From the NCBI RefSeq assembly GCF_004798865.1, contig NW_025336087.1:15991393-16055392 (forward strand): DNA of 64,000 nt, written 5' to 3'. The number at the start of each line of letters is the position of its first letter. Positions within the stretch are counted from its first letter, which is position 1. Below are positions 12,812 to 22,065 of this stretch, one piece after another. Below the pieces are notes generated by a model. That model was not told where the DNA came from, searched no databases, and saw only the letters and a list, made by a program, of their open reading frames with translations. The stretch is from Varanus komodoensis. Its lineage: Eukaryota; Chordata; Lepidosauria; Squamata; Varanidae. The position numbers and the translations under genes were made by a program.

Positions 12812-12812
12812 T

Positions 12813-12872
12813 ATGTGTGTGTGTGTGTGTGTGTGTGTCTGTGTGTGTGTGTGTGTGTGTGGAGAGAGAGAG
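12813..12872. repeat. (TG)n-(GA)n microsatellite
   Basis: Two (TG)n runs separated by one TC step, followed by GAGAGAGAGAGA. Simple repeat only; the open frame crossing it is an artefact of the repeat. Confidence 0.95.
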
Positions 12873-12875
12873 ATT

Positions 12876-13663
12876 AAAGCTCTGGATGACTACACTGAGC
12901 TTCACAGAATTTCATATTTTAATCTGGGGCAGGGAAAAAGTCAGGCTGCTGACTGTGTAATATGTGATTTTACTTGAATGTGGGAACTCTTTAAGAGGTT
13001 GGCTTGAGAAGTGAAAGCAGTCTGAACAATATTTTGCATTATTGGATAGCTCCAGGCTGCAGGCTCAAGAACACCTCAATGAATGATGCTTCCTCTGGTG
13101 TTGGAAACCAAACTATACTCTTTATGTGGCCAAAACTTACCTGGAAGGGCAGGCCCAAGATGATGAAAAAGATGATACCCCTCTTTTTTCATGTACAAAA
13201 ACTGACTGGACTGGTATCTGAGCCTCCTCCTCCTCCTCCGGTGATGGAACAGCATCCTCAGCCATGCCTGATAGCAGCAAGCTAGCTCCAGGGATGCAGA
13301 CCATGGGGCCCACAATTTTAATCTTCCTCACTTGGCTGTTACATCACAGCTTCTGTTGCCTGAGAAAACTACCTGTTTGCCTAATAGTGGGTTGGCTCTG
13401 TTCAGGGCTGCAGTGCTAGAGAAATGGCAATCAGAACCATAGTAACTATGAAATGCTTGGATTGTGCTGGGATCGCAATTTGTAAAGTAGGCTTCAGTCA
13501 GAGCGCTAAGGCTAAGTGAAAATCCCTCCTTCACTTTTGCAGCTCCATTTAGTCTTGAAATAAGGGCAGCATTTGAGCTATTTTCAGTGTCAGGGAGAGA
13601 ATTTCGAGGACAGGAGTGTTTCCCTTGGCTTCTTGGACTGAAGATGGCAGCCATTTTGTTTAT
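12876..13663. other. No recognised element; one unexplained open frame
   Basis: Holds a short (CTC)n run near 13218-13240 and a minus-strand open frame at 13328-13669 (113 codons) whose composition looks protein-like but matches nothing I know. The frame abuts the CR1 3' end that begins at 13664, so it may belong to an older element. Confidence 0.35.
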
Positions 13664-14745
13664 GACCATAAGAACATAAGAAGAGCCAGGTTATGTCAGA
13701 TAAATGGTCCATCTAATCCAGCATTCTGTTATATGGTGGCCAACCAGCTGCCCACAGGAACCACAAGCAGGATATGGGTGCAAGAGCACCCTCCCACCCA
13801 AGTTTCCCAGCAACTGGGGAATATATAGCATATTGCTTCTGCTACTGGTGGTAGTATACAGCCACCAGGACTAGTAGCTATTCTTAGTCTTCTGTTTCTT
13901 GAATCTGTCCCATCCTCTTTTAAAGCTGTCCAGTAAGGAGGCCCTCACTACATCTTATTAAAGTGAATTCCATAGTTTAATTGTCTCCTGTGTGAAGAAG
14001 AATTTCCTTTTATCTGTTCCTGCTCTTCCACCAATTAGTTTTATTGGATGGCTCTTTGGGGTTCTATTATGTTGCCAGAAAAAAAAGAATGTTTCTATGT
14101 CTCATTTCTCCTCACCAGACATGATTCTGTACAGCTCTTTCCAATCTCCCCTTTCTTGTTGGTTTTTTCCTCTAACATAAACAGTCCCAGCTGTTGTAAC
14201 CTTTCAATCCCTTGATCATTTTGGTTGTCCTTTTCTGCACTTTCTCCAGCACTACCATATGCTTTTTAGGTGGGAACTGTAAAAAACTGTATGCAATGTA
14301 CTAAGTGTGGCTGCACTATAGATTCATATAAGGACCATATGACATCAGAAGTTCTACTTCAATGCCTTTCCAATTGTGATTTGCTTTTTTTTTACAGCAA
14401 CCATACCCTGGGTCAACATTTTCACTGAGCTGTCCACCACATACACAGGATCCCTTTCTTGGTCAGTCATTGCTGGCTCAGATGCCGTTTGTAATTGAAA
14501 CTGAGACTTTTTGCCCTATTGTGTATTATTTCATATTTGTTTATTTGAGCCACATTGCTATTCTGGTATCATTCCTCATGGTTTGGAGAGAGTATTTTGG
14601 AGATACTCACAATTCTTTTTGGTTTTAACCACCCTAAATAGTTTGGAGTCATCAGCAACCTTGGTCACTTTCCTGCTCACTCCTAATTCCAGATAAATTC
14701 TGAATAAGTTGAAAAGCATTGGTTCTAATATGGATTCCTATGGGA

Positions 14746-14788
14746 CCCCATCCCTCTATGGGGAGAAATTACCCATAGAGGGATGGGG
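14746..14788. repeat. Perfect 17-bp inverted repeat, 9-nt loop
   Basis: Arm 14746-14762 (CCCCATCCCTCTATGGG) and arm 14772-14788 are exact complements around a 9-nt spacer. It sits inside old CR1 sequence whose consensus does not carry such a hairpin as far as I recall. Confidence 0.95.
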
Positions 14789-15541
14789 AATTATTCTCAT
14801 TCCCTGCTTTCTATTCTTCAGCTGGTTACTGATTCATAAGTTGATCTCTCTTTTTGTTCTATGACGGCTAAGTTTATTCAGAAATCCTTGGTGAAGGGTT
14901 TGTCAAAACTCTTTTGGAAGTTCAAGTAAGTGGTGAGTACCAGATCACCCCTCACAACATGTCTATTGACACAGTCAAAGAACTCTAAAAGATGATCAAT
15001 ACAGGACTTACCTTTTCAAAAGCCATATTAATTCTTTTTCAGCAGGGATAGTCCTTCTGTATGCTTACTAATTACATTTTAATAACACTTTCAAACAATT
15101 TATTTAGAACAAACATTAAGTCAACCAGCCCGTAATTTTGTGAATCTCTTCAAATTTTTTTTTTTTTAATTGGTGTTTACATTAGATAATTTTCAGTCCC
15201 CCAGTAGAGAAGGTGATCTTAGGGTCATTTAAAATATTGATGTAAGAAGTTCAACAAATACATATTTGGGTTCTGTTAAGTGTTAGTTTGTCAAAAAGAT
15301 TGAGATTTTTATATTTTCTTACCACCATTTACCTTAGTTCCTTAGATTCCTTTTCTGAACACATAACTTTGGAAACAAATATCTGTCTTATCTCCTCTGA
15401 AGTGAAGACAGATTAAAAGATTCATTCAGCTTATCTGAAAACTCCTTACCTTCTTGAATACTGCTTTAATTCCCTTACAGCGAAAGGTCCAATTGCCTGT
15501 CTAGGTGTCTTCCTGCTTCTGATATATTTAAAGAATCCTTC

Positions 15542-15588
15542 ATTGTTGGCTTTGATGTTCCCATTCATGGAACATCAAAGCCAACAAT
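15542..15588. repeat. Perfect 20-bp inverted repeat, 7-nt loop
   Basis: Arm 15542-15561 (ATTGTTGGCTTTGATGTTCC) is normal CR1 sequence; 15569-15588 is its exact reverse complement after a 7-nt loop. The second arm is extra and is followed at once by BovB-like sequence, which suggests it arose during the insertion. Confidence 0.95.
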
Positions 15589-15683
15589 CCCCTTCACCTT
15601 GTCATGGTGAAGGGGCTTGTGTAGCTCAATGAAGCTATGAGCTATGCTGTGCAGGGGCACCCAAGATGGACAGGTCATAGCAT
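15589..15683 (+). mobile_element. BovB LINE fragment inside CR1
   Basis: CCCCTTCACCTTGTCATGG, then GTGAAGGGGCTTGTGTAGCT, CAATGAAGCTATGAG and CACCCAAGATGGACAGGTCA are characteristic of the BovB endonuclease coding region. About 95 bp, plus strand, inserted in a minus-strand CR1. The pair CCCCTTCACC/GGTGAAGGGG is probably native to BovB. CR1 sequence seems to resume after about 15690. Confidence 0.65.
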
Positions 15684-16180
15684 GTTATTAGAGATATGCT
15701 CCTTAAAATGATTTTGTTTTGCATCTCTTACCAGGTTCTTTTATCTCCCTTGTGCAAGCTTTTGGCTCTTTCTTTTTTCTTCATTTGGGCAAGATTTCCA
15801 TTCTCTGAAGGACACCTTTTTTCCCTCTAATTGCTTCTTCAACACTGCTTCTTAACCATGCTGATGTCCTCTTAGACTTAACTTTACCACTTCTAACTTG
15901 TGGTATACATACTATCTGACCCTCTATTATTGTTGCTTTGATTAATTTCCAAGTATTTTGAAGGGATTTAATCCTCTCAACTTCCTCTTGAAATTGCTTT
16001 TAACCAGTTTCCTCATTTAACAGAAGTTTCCTTTTTTGAAATCAAATACAACTGTGTTGGGCCTCTTTGGCAATCTTCCACTTAAATGTATATGCAGTTT
16101 GATAGCACTGTGGTTTCCAAAAACATTTACATCACATACTATATCTTGGGAAACCCCACATAGGATTAAATGCAGCATTA

Positions 16181-16809
16181 AGCAAAAGCAGAGTGATGTA
16201 AAACTTGGCCTTAATGGAGCACCATAGAATAATTGGCTAAAACATGCAGTGATTTCTGAATGTATAATATATGAAAACTACCTAATTATGATGCAAGGTG
16301 GAACCGACAATTTAGAAAATTTGAAATGCTGGGGTCTAGACTTCATGAACTATTAAACACACATGCATTTCATGATTTTCTTGGTTTTCTATCTTAACAG
16401 GCAATATGTGACTTGCAAATGAAGTCAGGAAATAAAATGGACTCTTATCAGTACTCCTATAGGTTAAATATTCATTATGTGTGCAGTAACTTCCTTCTGG
16501 CTAGACTTGTGTATGAAGCTTAGTTTGCCTTTCTAGAAAACTTTGAAGCTAACATCATGGCAAATTGAATAAGTGTTTAATTACAGAGGCTTACAGCCCC
16601 TTAATATGGCCTTATCAGCTTTGAACTTTAGCAACAGCAGCAGGACTAGAGATTACAGCACTCTTAGCAGGGAAAGTCTTTCCTTTCCAAATGTGAAACA
16701 CTTTTGCTTTTGAAAGCTAGGATGATACAATCACGAACAAGATCTAGGCTGTGACAAGCATTATTCTCACAAATTGTTTTGTGTTCACAGGAATACCATT
16801 TAGGCAGCC
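16181..16809. other. No recognised gene or element
   Basis: About 630 bp between the CR1 ORF2-like part and a Cys-rich open frame. No motif recognised. Confidence 0.35.
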
Positions 16810-17028
16810 TCAAAATAACAATGATATGTGAAAGTAGCGATGGTTGATTTTGCCAATTTCAGCCTCTAGCTCAGCCATGGCCAGCAACAACAATGAGGCA
16901 TTTTTTCCTTTCACATAAAGGTCACAGTTCCTTTGACCAGAACAAGTATTACAGTTGTAGTCAATCCAGTTTGGGTGACAGCTCAAGCTAATTGTAACAC
17001 ACTCAGGAGAAAGTGCTTTACCAGCCAA
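16810..17028 (-). pseudogene. Cys-rich frame, possibly LINE ORF1 zinc finger
   Basis: The minus frame encodes about 72 residues with SPECVTISLSCHPNWIDYN, then CNTCSGQRNCDLYVKGK, then LLLLAMAELEAEIGKI. The Cys pattern (C, CH, C-x2-C, C) followed by a Leu/Glu-rich helix looks like a zinc finger plus coiled coil. It sits next to the CR1 ORF1 esterase remnant on the same strand, so I infer a LINE ORF1 origin. The order (esterase first, finger after) is unexpected. A host exon is the main alternative, because an AG preceded by a pyrimidine-containing tract lies just upstream on the minus strand. Confidence 0.3.
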
Positions 17029-17071
17029 CTAAATGTTGTGAGAAAATATTCCATTCTACTCTGTTAAGTCC

Positions 17072-17750
17072 TTAGAGAAAGATTTGTCTAGAATTCTGAC
17101 TGCGTAGCATTAATGTCTCAATATTACAGATGTCACTTGTGGTTTTTAAAGGAAGCAACTGTTTCCAAGAACTTTGCAAACTTGCCTTCATGCTGTGGAG
17201 ATTCAGGTTGCTGCAGGAACATACAGTGCAAGTCTTTGGCCTGTCTATACTTAGGCTTGCTCTCAATAGCCTTAACATTCCTGGCAAAAATACCCACATC
17301 TCTAACTCTCTTTTAATCCTTCCAGTCCTTGTTAGTGCAACCCATCCCTTGCCAGTAGTCCATCTTCCAAGAAGTGTACCCCATGGATCCAGAATCCCAC
17401 ACACTGTCACCTCCTTCACAGCCAGGCATTCACCTGGGGTATTTTTCTTTCCCTGTCTATTCCTCTTCCAAGAACTTGAAGGATGGAAGAGAAAACTATC
17501 TGGGCCCCAAAGCTTGTGCCTTTCCTCTCCAAACCTTCGAAGCCTGACATGATTTCTTCAAAACTTTGCTTGGCAGTGTCCTTTGTTCCTGCATGTATAA
17601 GAAGTAAGGGAGATGTGTCAGTGGGATTTCTGAGCCTTGACAATCTTTCAGTTGCATCTCTAATCTGTCCTTCAGGGAAACCGCATGCCTGATAAATTGG
17701 GTCCATGGGTCTTCCTGACATACATGCAGAGGGTTTCCCACAACTAGCAC
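17072..17750 (-). pseudogene. CR1 ORF1 esterase (SGNH-type) remnant
   Basis: Two overlapping minus frames carry the domain. The upstream one (17721 to 17416) reads DPIYQACGFPEGQIRDATERL, then SPLLLIHAGTKDTAKQSF, then GAQIVFSSILQVLGRG and IPQVNAWL. The downstream one (17419 to 17072) has GILDPWGTLLGRW and KGWVALTRTGRIKREL, like the C-terminal 'LLARDGLHLTRTGK' part. These match the SGNH hydrolase-like domain known from ORF1 of CR1-clade LINEs, where it is thought to bind or process lipid or assist the RNP. The HAGTKDTA segment corresponds to the conserved G-x-N/D block. A frame change separates the two parts. Confidence 0.62.
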
Positions 17751-18365
17751 TCTTCTCTTCTTGTTCTTGTAAGCCTTGGCATCATTGTCACCACTAGGTT
17801 GACCTACAGTATGGCTGCTTGCTCAGTGTTGCACGGGATGAGTTGTAGTTCTTCCACTGAGGCTACTCTCCAGTCTCATTCTCAAGTACTTGAAAGCAGC
17901 TCCATAGTTCCACTGCTTTTACTGGTGCAGAGCATCTTCTAGTTCTGTCACTGTTTTCCAGGAAATTCCTCCATCATTTTCTCTTCCTCATGATCTTCTC
18001 TTTCTCAGCTTTCTGTTGCTCTTCTAGCTCCTGCACACACTTAGCTGTTGCAGTTTCACTGCTCTGTCTAAAAACTCTTCATCTTCCCTTATTCCTTGAG
18101 GGTGGACACTCACCATGCCAGCACTCTCACTGTTTCCTCTAAAAGGTCTACTAGCTTGCACTTGTTGCTCATGTAGGTCATGCTAACCTCATACAAGAAA
18201 ACAAAAATGGCACAGACCTTGTAGGTCATCACTGCTATACAGTCTTCTCTTGCATAATCTCTGCTTCCTTTTTATTCCACCTTGCTAAACCAATATTTGT
18301 TGTGTTATGTTGTAACAACCCGTGCTTCCTCCTGAAGGTTAACAACAGAGTCCTACCAGTTAAAT
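17072..18365 (-). mobile_element. CR1 LINE ORF1 region
   Basis: Minus-strand sequence with the CR1 ORF1 esterase domain (17.1-17.75 kb) and upstream sequence rich in Glu, Lys and Leu codons (17.9-18.2 kb) that fits the coiled-coil part of ORF1. The orientation equals that of the CR1 at 13664-16180, so both may derive from one insertion of about 4.7 kb, later interrupted. Ends are approximate. Confidence 0.62.
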
Positions 18366-18389
18366 GAGAGTGTGTTACAAGGAATAAGG

Positions 18390-18498
18390 AAAGCAAAGCA
18401 AAGCAAAGCAAAGCAAAGGCAAGGTGTGGGAGGAGTAAAAAGAAAAGAGGAAAGGGGAAGGGGAAGGGGAAGGGGAAGGGGAAGGGGAAGGGGAAGGA
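18390..18498. repeat. (AAAGC)n and (GGGGAA)n simple repeats
   Basis: A pentamer array (AAAGC)n at about 18390-18419 and, after 33 bp, a hexamer array (GGGGAA)n at about 18453-18497. Purine-only strand asymmetry. They border the 5' side of the CR1 ORF1 region. Confidence 0.92.
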
Positions 18499-18712
18499 AA
18501 GGAATCTAGCTTGATGTTAAGAACTGGCTCCAATTGCTGTAATTTTGATACAGATAAAACATGCTTGTATTCAAGTAGTATACCCTGAACAACTTTACTC
18601 AATGAATTCTCCCAGTCCCAACCAGGGGAGCACAATGACTTCTGCAACTGATGGTAACTCCTGTGACATTTTTTGGGTCTAATCAGTTGTGCTAAGCCAT
18701 GCTGTGGTGCAC

Positions 18713-18770
18713 CAGGGATGGGGAATGTGTGGTCCACCAAGCATTTTTGGACTTCACTTCTGAAGCAGTT
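18713..18770 (+). mobile_element. hAT-like MITE end
   Basis: CAGGGATGGGGAATGTGTGG, then TCCACCAAGCATTTTTGGAC resembles the left end of the common squamate palindromic MITE that starts CAGGGATGGGGAACCTGTGG and continues CCCTCCAGATGTTTTGGAC. The right end is not found nearby. Confidence 0.5.
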
Positions 18771-19270
18771 AAGTAGATGCATGCAGGAAACCATTTGCTC
18801 AGTTGATATCTCACCACAGCATGCAGAGAATCTTTTAGGGAACTGGCTAACTGAAAGATCCCACCAAATGCTAAGGAGAATTTTATCACATTATTCTCTC
18901 TAGCTCAGAAATGTGGGGTCCAGAGGGGTGGTAAAATTTGACAAACTGTTTCACAAAATGGTTAGATGCAAAGGACAGGGTTGTTTTAAAGTTTTGTTCA
19001 GTGACACTTATCAAGCAGGAATAGGAGAGGTTGTTGGTGCTGTTTTAATGCAGCTGATAAAAGTACAAGAGCCCTTTTATTTGGGTGAGGTTTACTAGGT
19101 ATTTATTGGTTTACTATTTCGCTGACAGGCTAATCTCAGTTACCACTTGGTCAGTTATACCAGAGCCCTATAGTAGCCAGTTAATCACTTAGCACATGAT
19201 CCTCAAGTTTTAGAAAGTTGCAGCCCAGCTCATTGTTTCTCCAGAATAAGGCTGAAAAACCTAACAGTTG

Positions 19271-19345
19271 ATAGGGAATGGGTGGTCCTCCAGATGTTGA
19301 TGGATTACAATTCCCATCAGCCCTAACCAGCATAATAGGTGATGG
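19271..19345 (+). mobile_element. hAT-like MITE fragment
   Basis: GGGAATGGGTGGTCCTCCAG, ATGTTGATGGATTACAATTC and CCATCAGCCCTAACCAGCAT match the inner part of the same palindromic MITE (...CTCCAGATGTTGTTGGACTACAACTCCCATCA...). The other half is missing. Confidence 0.7.
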
Positions 19346-19479
19346 GAAGTGATTCTGCTCAGATAATATTCCATTTACATAAACAAGGAATGTCTTAGGA
19401 GCAGGACTGAACATGAGCCCAGGACCCCTTGATCAATGTCTAGTGAGTTATGTCCTTCCTGCACAACCCTATCTCATAT

Positions 19480-21575
19480 TAGAGAAGGAGTGTCAAACTT
19501 CTTTCAGCCCCATTTTTTAAAAGTACAAATACAAATACAAAAAATCATATGATAAAAGGAAAAAACACAAAATACACAAAGGAGAATATGTTAAAAATCA
19601 CCCTTAGTGCACCCCTCCACCGGGACCATGACTGTATAGAATTTTTTTCTTTCATTTTTCTGATCTTTCTGAAATACCCCCTTCCATCCAAAATTTCATT
19701 ACATTCATTGGAGGTTTAATGCCCTTCTCTTTTAATTATGCATGCTCAGTAAACAAGCCCATATAGCTTTAAAATCATTCTTCTTTATCAATCCTTTTTT
19801 CACTTTAATCTCACAAGTCAATTTATCATTAACTACTATATTCCAAACTTATTATGCCATTCAATTAATGGAAGATACCATTTCTCCTTCTAATTCTTTG
19901 CTACTATTACTTTTGCTGCTATTACCAAATATATTATTAATTCTTTAATATTCCATTTCCATTTCTTTTCACAAAATATTAGCAACAAAGCTATTTCAGG
20001 ATCCCCTTCAATTTTTACATTCAATATCTTGCTTATCTCCTTAAAAGTCATTATCCAAAATTTCTTAATATTTTCACATTTCCACCACATTTGGAAATAG
20101 GTACCCGTATTTCATCCACATATCCAACATTAATTAGAATATTTATTATCCATGTAAAATAAATTTACCAGAGTCATGTACCATTTCCATACTAATTTTA
20201 AAAAGTTTCCTTTAATTATAATTGACATACTTTTTAACATTCTCTTATCCCATATTTTACCCCATTCATTTTTGTCTATATCTTCCTTAAATCCATTGCC
20301 CATGAATTTTTTTAAAAAATCATATAGGTCCTCCCTGTCTAATATGAACTTATATATGTCTCTTATAGTCTTCCTTGTTTGCATTCTGCCTTGCACTTCC
20401 CTGTTCATCACAATCTCAGATTTGTTAAGATCTCTACTACATTTTTTCTTCAATCATTCTCTAGTCCATTGTTCCAATTGCATAACATTACACCAAGTTA
20501 ATTTTTCTTTTCCAAGTAATGCCATTATCCTTTCCTTATTATCCATTTTCTCTATCCAATCCAATACCTAAGTATTTAATAATATTATTTAATAATAGTA
20601 TCATTTCTTATACTATTTGCCAATAATTCTATAACTGAAGCAAACAATATCTGTGAAAGAGGGCAGCCCTGTCTAGCACATTGGCCTCAGAGTATTCTTT
20701 CCATTAAACCATCATTAACAGTCACTGTTACAAAATTTTCTGAGTATAATTGATTTATTACACTATTAGATTGTGAACCAAATCCTAATTCTCTATCAAC
20801 ATTTTTAACTCAGGCCATTCCATGCAATCAAAAGCTTTAAGAATATCTATTGATATTAGACTCGCTTTTAATGAGTCTAGTCTTCTTTGATAAGAATTCT
20901 ATTACATTTAATACTCTTCTAGTCAAGTGCAACACCCTTCTCCCTACTATAAAACCAGCCTCATCCACCTTAATATATTTATCAATAAAATTATTCAATC
21001 TTTTTGCAAGTATTGATGTGAAAACTTTTGCATCTTGATTTATCAGGATGCGCTCCAGGATCTGTGAAATCCTTATTAGGTTTTGGTATCAAAACTATTG
21101 AGCGATCTTTCTGAGATGCTGGGATCTTTCCACCATCCAAAATGGTATTCAAAAGAGATTTTAATTTCTGTATCAACAACTTTCTAAATGTCTTATAAAA
21201 CTCTGCTCCTTGTCCATGTATACATGGAATTTTCCCCATTTTAAAATTATTAATAACTTCTTCTATCTCCTCTTCACTAACCACCTATTCCATTAGGTCT
21301 CTGTCTTCCTTCTGCAATTTATTCCCAACAGTCCTTTCTATATATGATCTAATTCTATCTATTGGCACCTTCCTAACTAGATATGGCTTTGAGTAAAATC
21401 TATAAAAAATTCCTAACTTCTCTTTTGTCAAATTACAATGTTTACCCTTTTAATCTTTAACTATTCCTATTAAATTTTTACTTCTTTTTTGCTGCGTAGC
21501 TCTTGTGAACATTCTTGAATTCTTATTGCTATTTTTTAAAATCCCCTTTCAAATACATTAAGTTTCTCTGTGTTC
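19480..21575 (-). mobile_element. L1 LINE, minus strand, internally deleted
   Basis: Minus-strand frames read like L1 ORF2. Near 21.0-21.3 kb: EEEIEEVINNFKMGKIPC, GAEFYKTFRKLL and IVLIPKPNKDFTDPGAH, the RT N-terminal block. Near 20.8-21.0 kb: a 'KAFD' motif A in eroded form and 'GQCARQGCPLSQILFA'-like motif B near 20.65 kb. The YADD catalytic segment is absent: sequence jumps near 20.58-20.62 kb to the C-terminal region. The C-terminal part continues to about 19.5 kb (ILDREDLYDFLKKFMG; FLKLVWKWYMT; MWWKCENIKKFW). There are many stops. It lacks the endonuclease and ORF1, so the 5' end is truncated near 21.57 kb. Confidence 0.8.
20991..21284 (-). pseudogene. L1 ORF2 RT N-terminal fragment
   Basis: An open minus frame of 97 codons. 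Residues 1-60 follow the L1 pattern 'eEi..aI..lk.gKsPGpDGfp.EFYK.f...L.p.L..l...il.g..iP.sw..a.I.LIPKpgKD', with FYKTFRKLL and LIPKPNKDF clearly kept. After about residue 70 the frame drifts. A dead fragment of the element above. Confidence 0.8.
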
Positions 21576-21839
21576 TTTTTATTTCCCTGTTCTGTAGATC
21601 TTTCCTTTTAGCTGGGTGGGTTATGCTTCTTTGCAAGCTATCTGGCATGCAGCCACACTTCCTAAATCTGTCTCCATCATTGGGGCTTATTCTACCACTG
21701 CCTTGCACAACTTCTGCTGCAAGTGATAAGCCACACTTGTCTAGATTGCTACACTCCGTGCACAGCCAAGTGGATCAGGGTTTCTGCAAGGAGGTTTCTG
21801 CTGCTCATGCCACTCTGCCTGGTAGCTGATTGCCTCAGG

Positions 21840-22065
21840 GAATGAGGAAACTGCTTATGTTCAGACAACATAGTAAGGCACAGCTGTTTATGCAACCCTA
21901 CAACAAGTCATAGCCTGCTAGGGTGGTTTATAAGCCTCAAAACAACCATCCTGCAGAAAGTGTGTTGTGTTTGGACAACATGTCAAACTGCCATGGCTTT
22001 GAAGCTATTATTTTGTGTGTCATGTGAACTCAGTCTCTGTGTAGCATTTCTGCCAGCACAGCTAA
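21840..22065. repeat. Possible palindromic dispersed repeat
   Basis: CTTATGTTCAGACAACATAG and TGTTGTGTTTGGACAACATG lie about 110 bp apart around ACAAGTCATAGCC...GGTTTATAAGCC. Similar words occur at 41.49-41.65 kb. Likely a decayed MITE; ends not set. Confidence 0.35.

Larger units (their letters stand above)
13664..16180 (-). mobile_element. CR1 (L3-like) LINE, long degraded copy
   Basis: The plus strand starts with ACCATAAGAACATAAGAAGAGCC, the reverse complement of a CR1/L3 3' end, and continues through the 3'UTR (CCAACCAGCTGCCCACAGGA, CAGCAACTGGGG, TAAAGCTGTCCAGTAAGGAGG, TTCCATAGTTTAATTGT) into eroded reverse transcriptase (near 14.8-15.2 kb: TGGTGAAGGGTTTGTCAAA, AAGCCATATTAATTC). The 5' part near 15.9-16.18 kb resembles the endonuclease region. 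No long frame survives. It is interrupted near 15.54-15.68 kb by a snap-back inverted repeat and a BovB scrap, and has a 17-bp inverted repeat at 14746-14788. It may be the 3' half of one CR1 copy reaching 18.36 kb. Confidence 0.82.

Noticed and set aside
12748-12960. 70-codon plus-strand frame
   Set aside because: Its centre is the (TG)n-(GA)n microsatellite (CVCVCVSVCV), so the frame is a simple-repeat artefact.
18375-18794. 139-codon minus-strand frame with a Pro-Ser repeat
   Set aside because: The Pro-Ser run is the (GGGGAA)n array read in reverse; not a gene.
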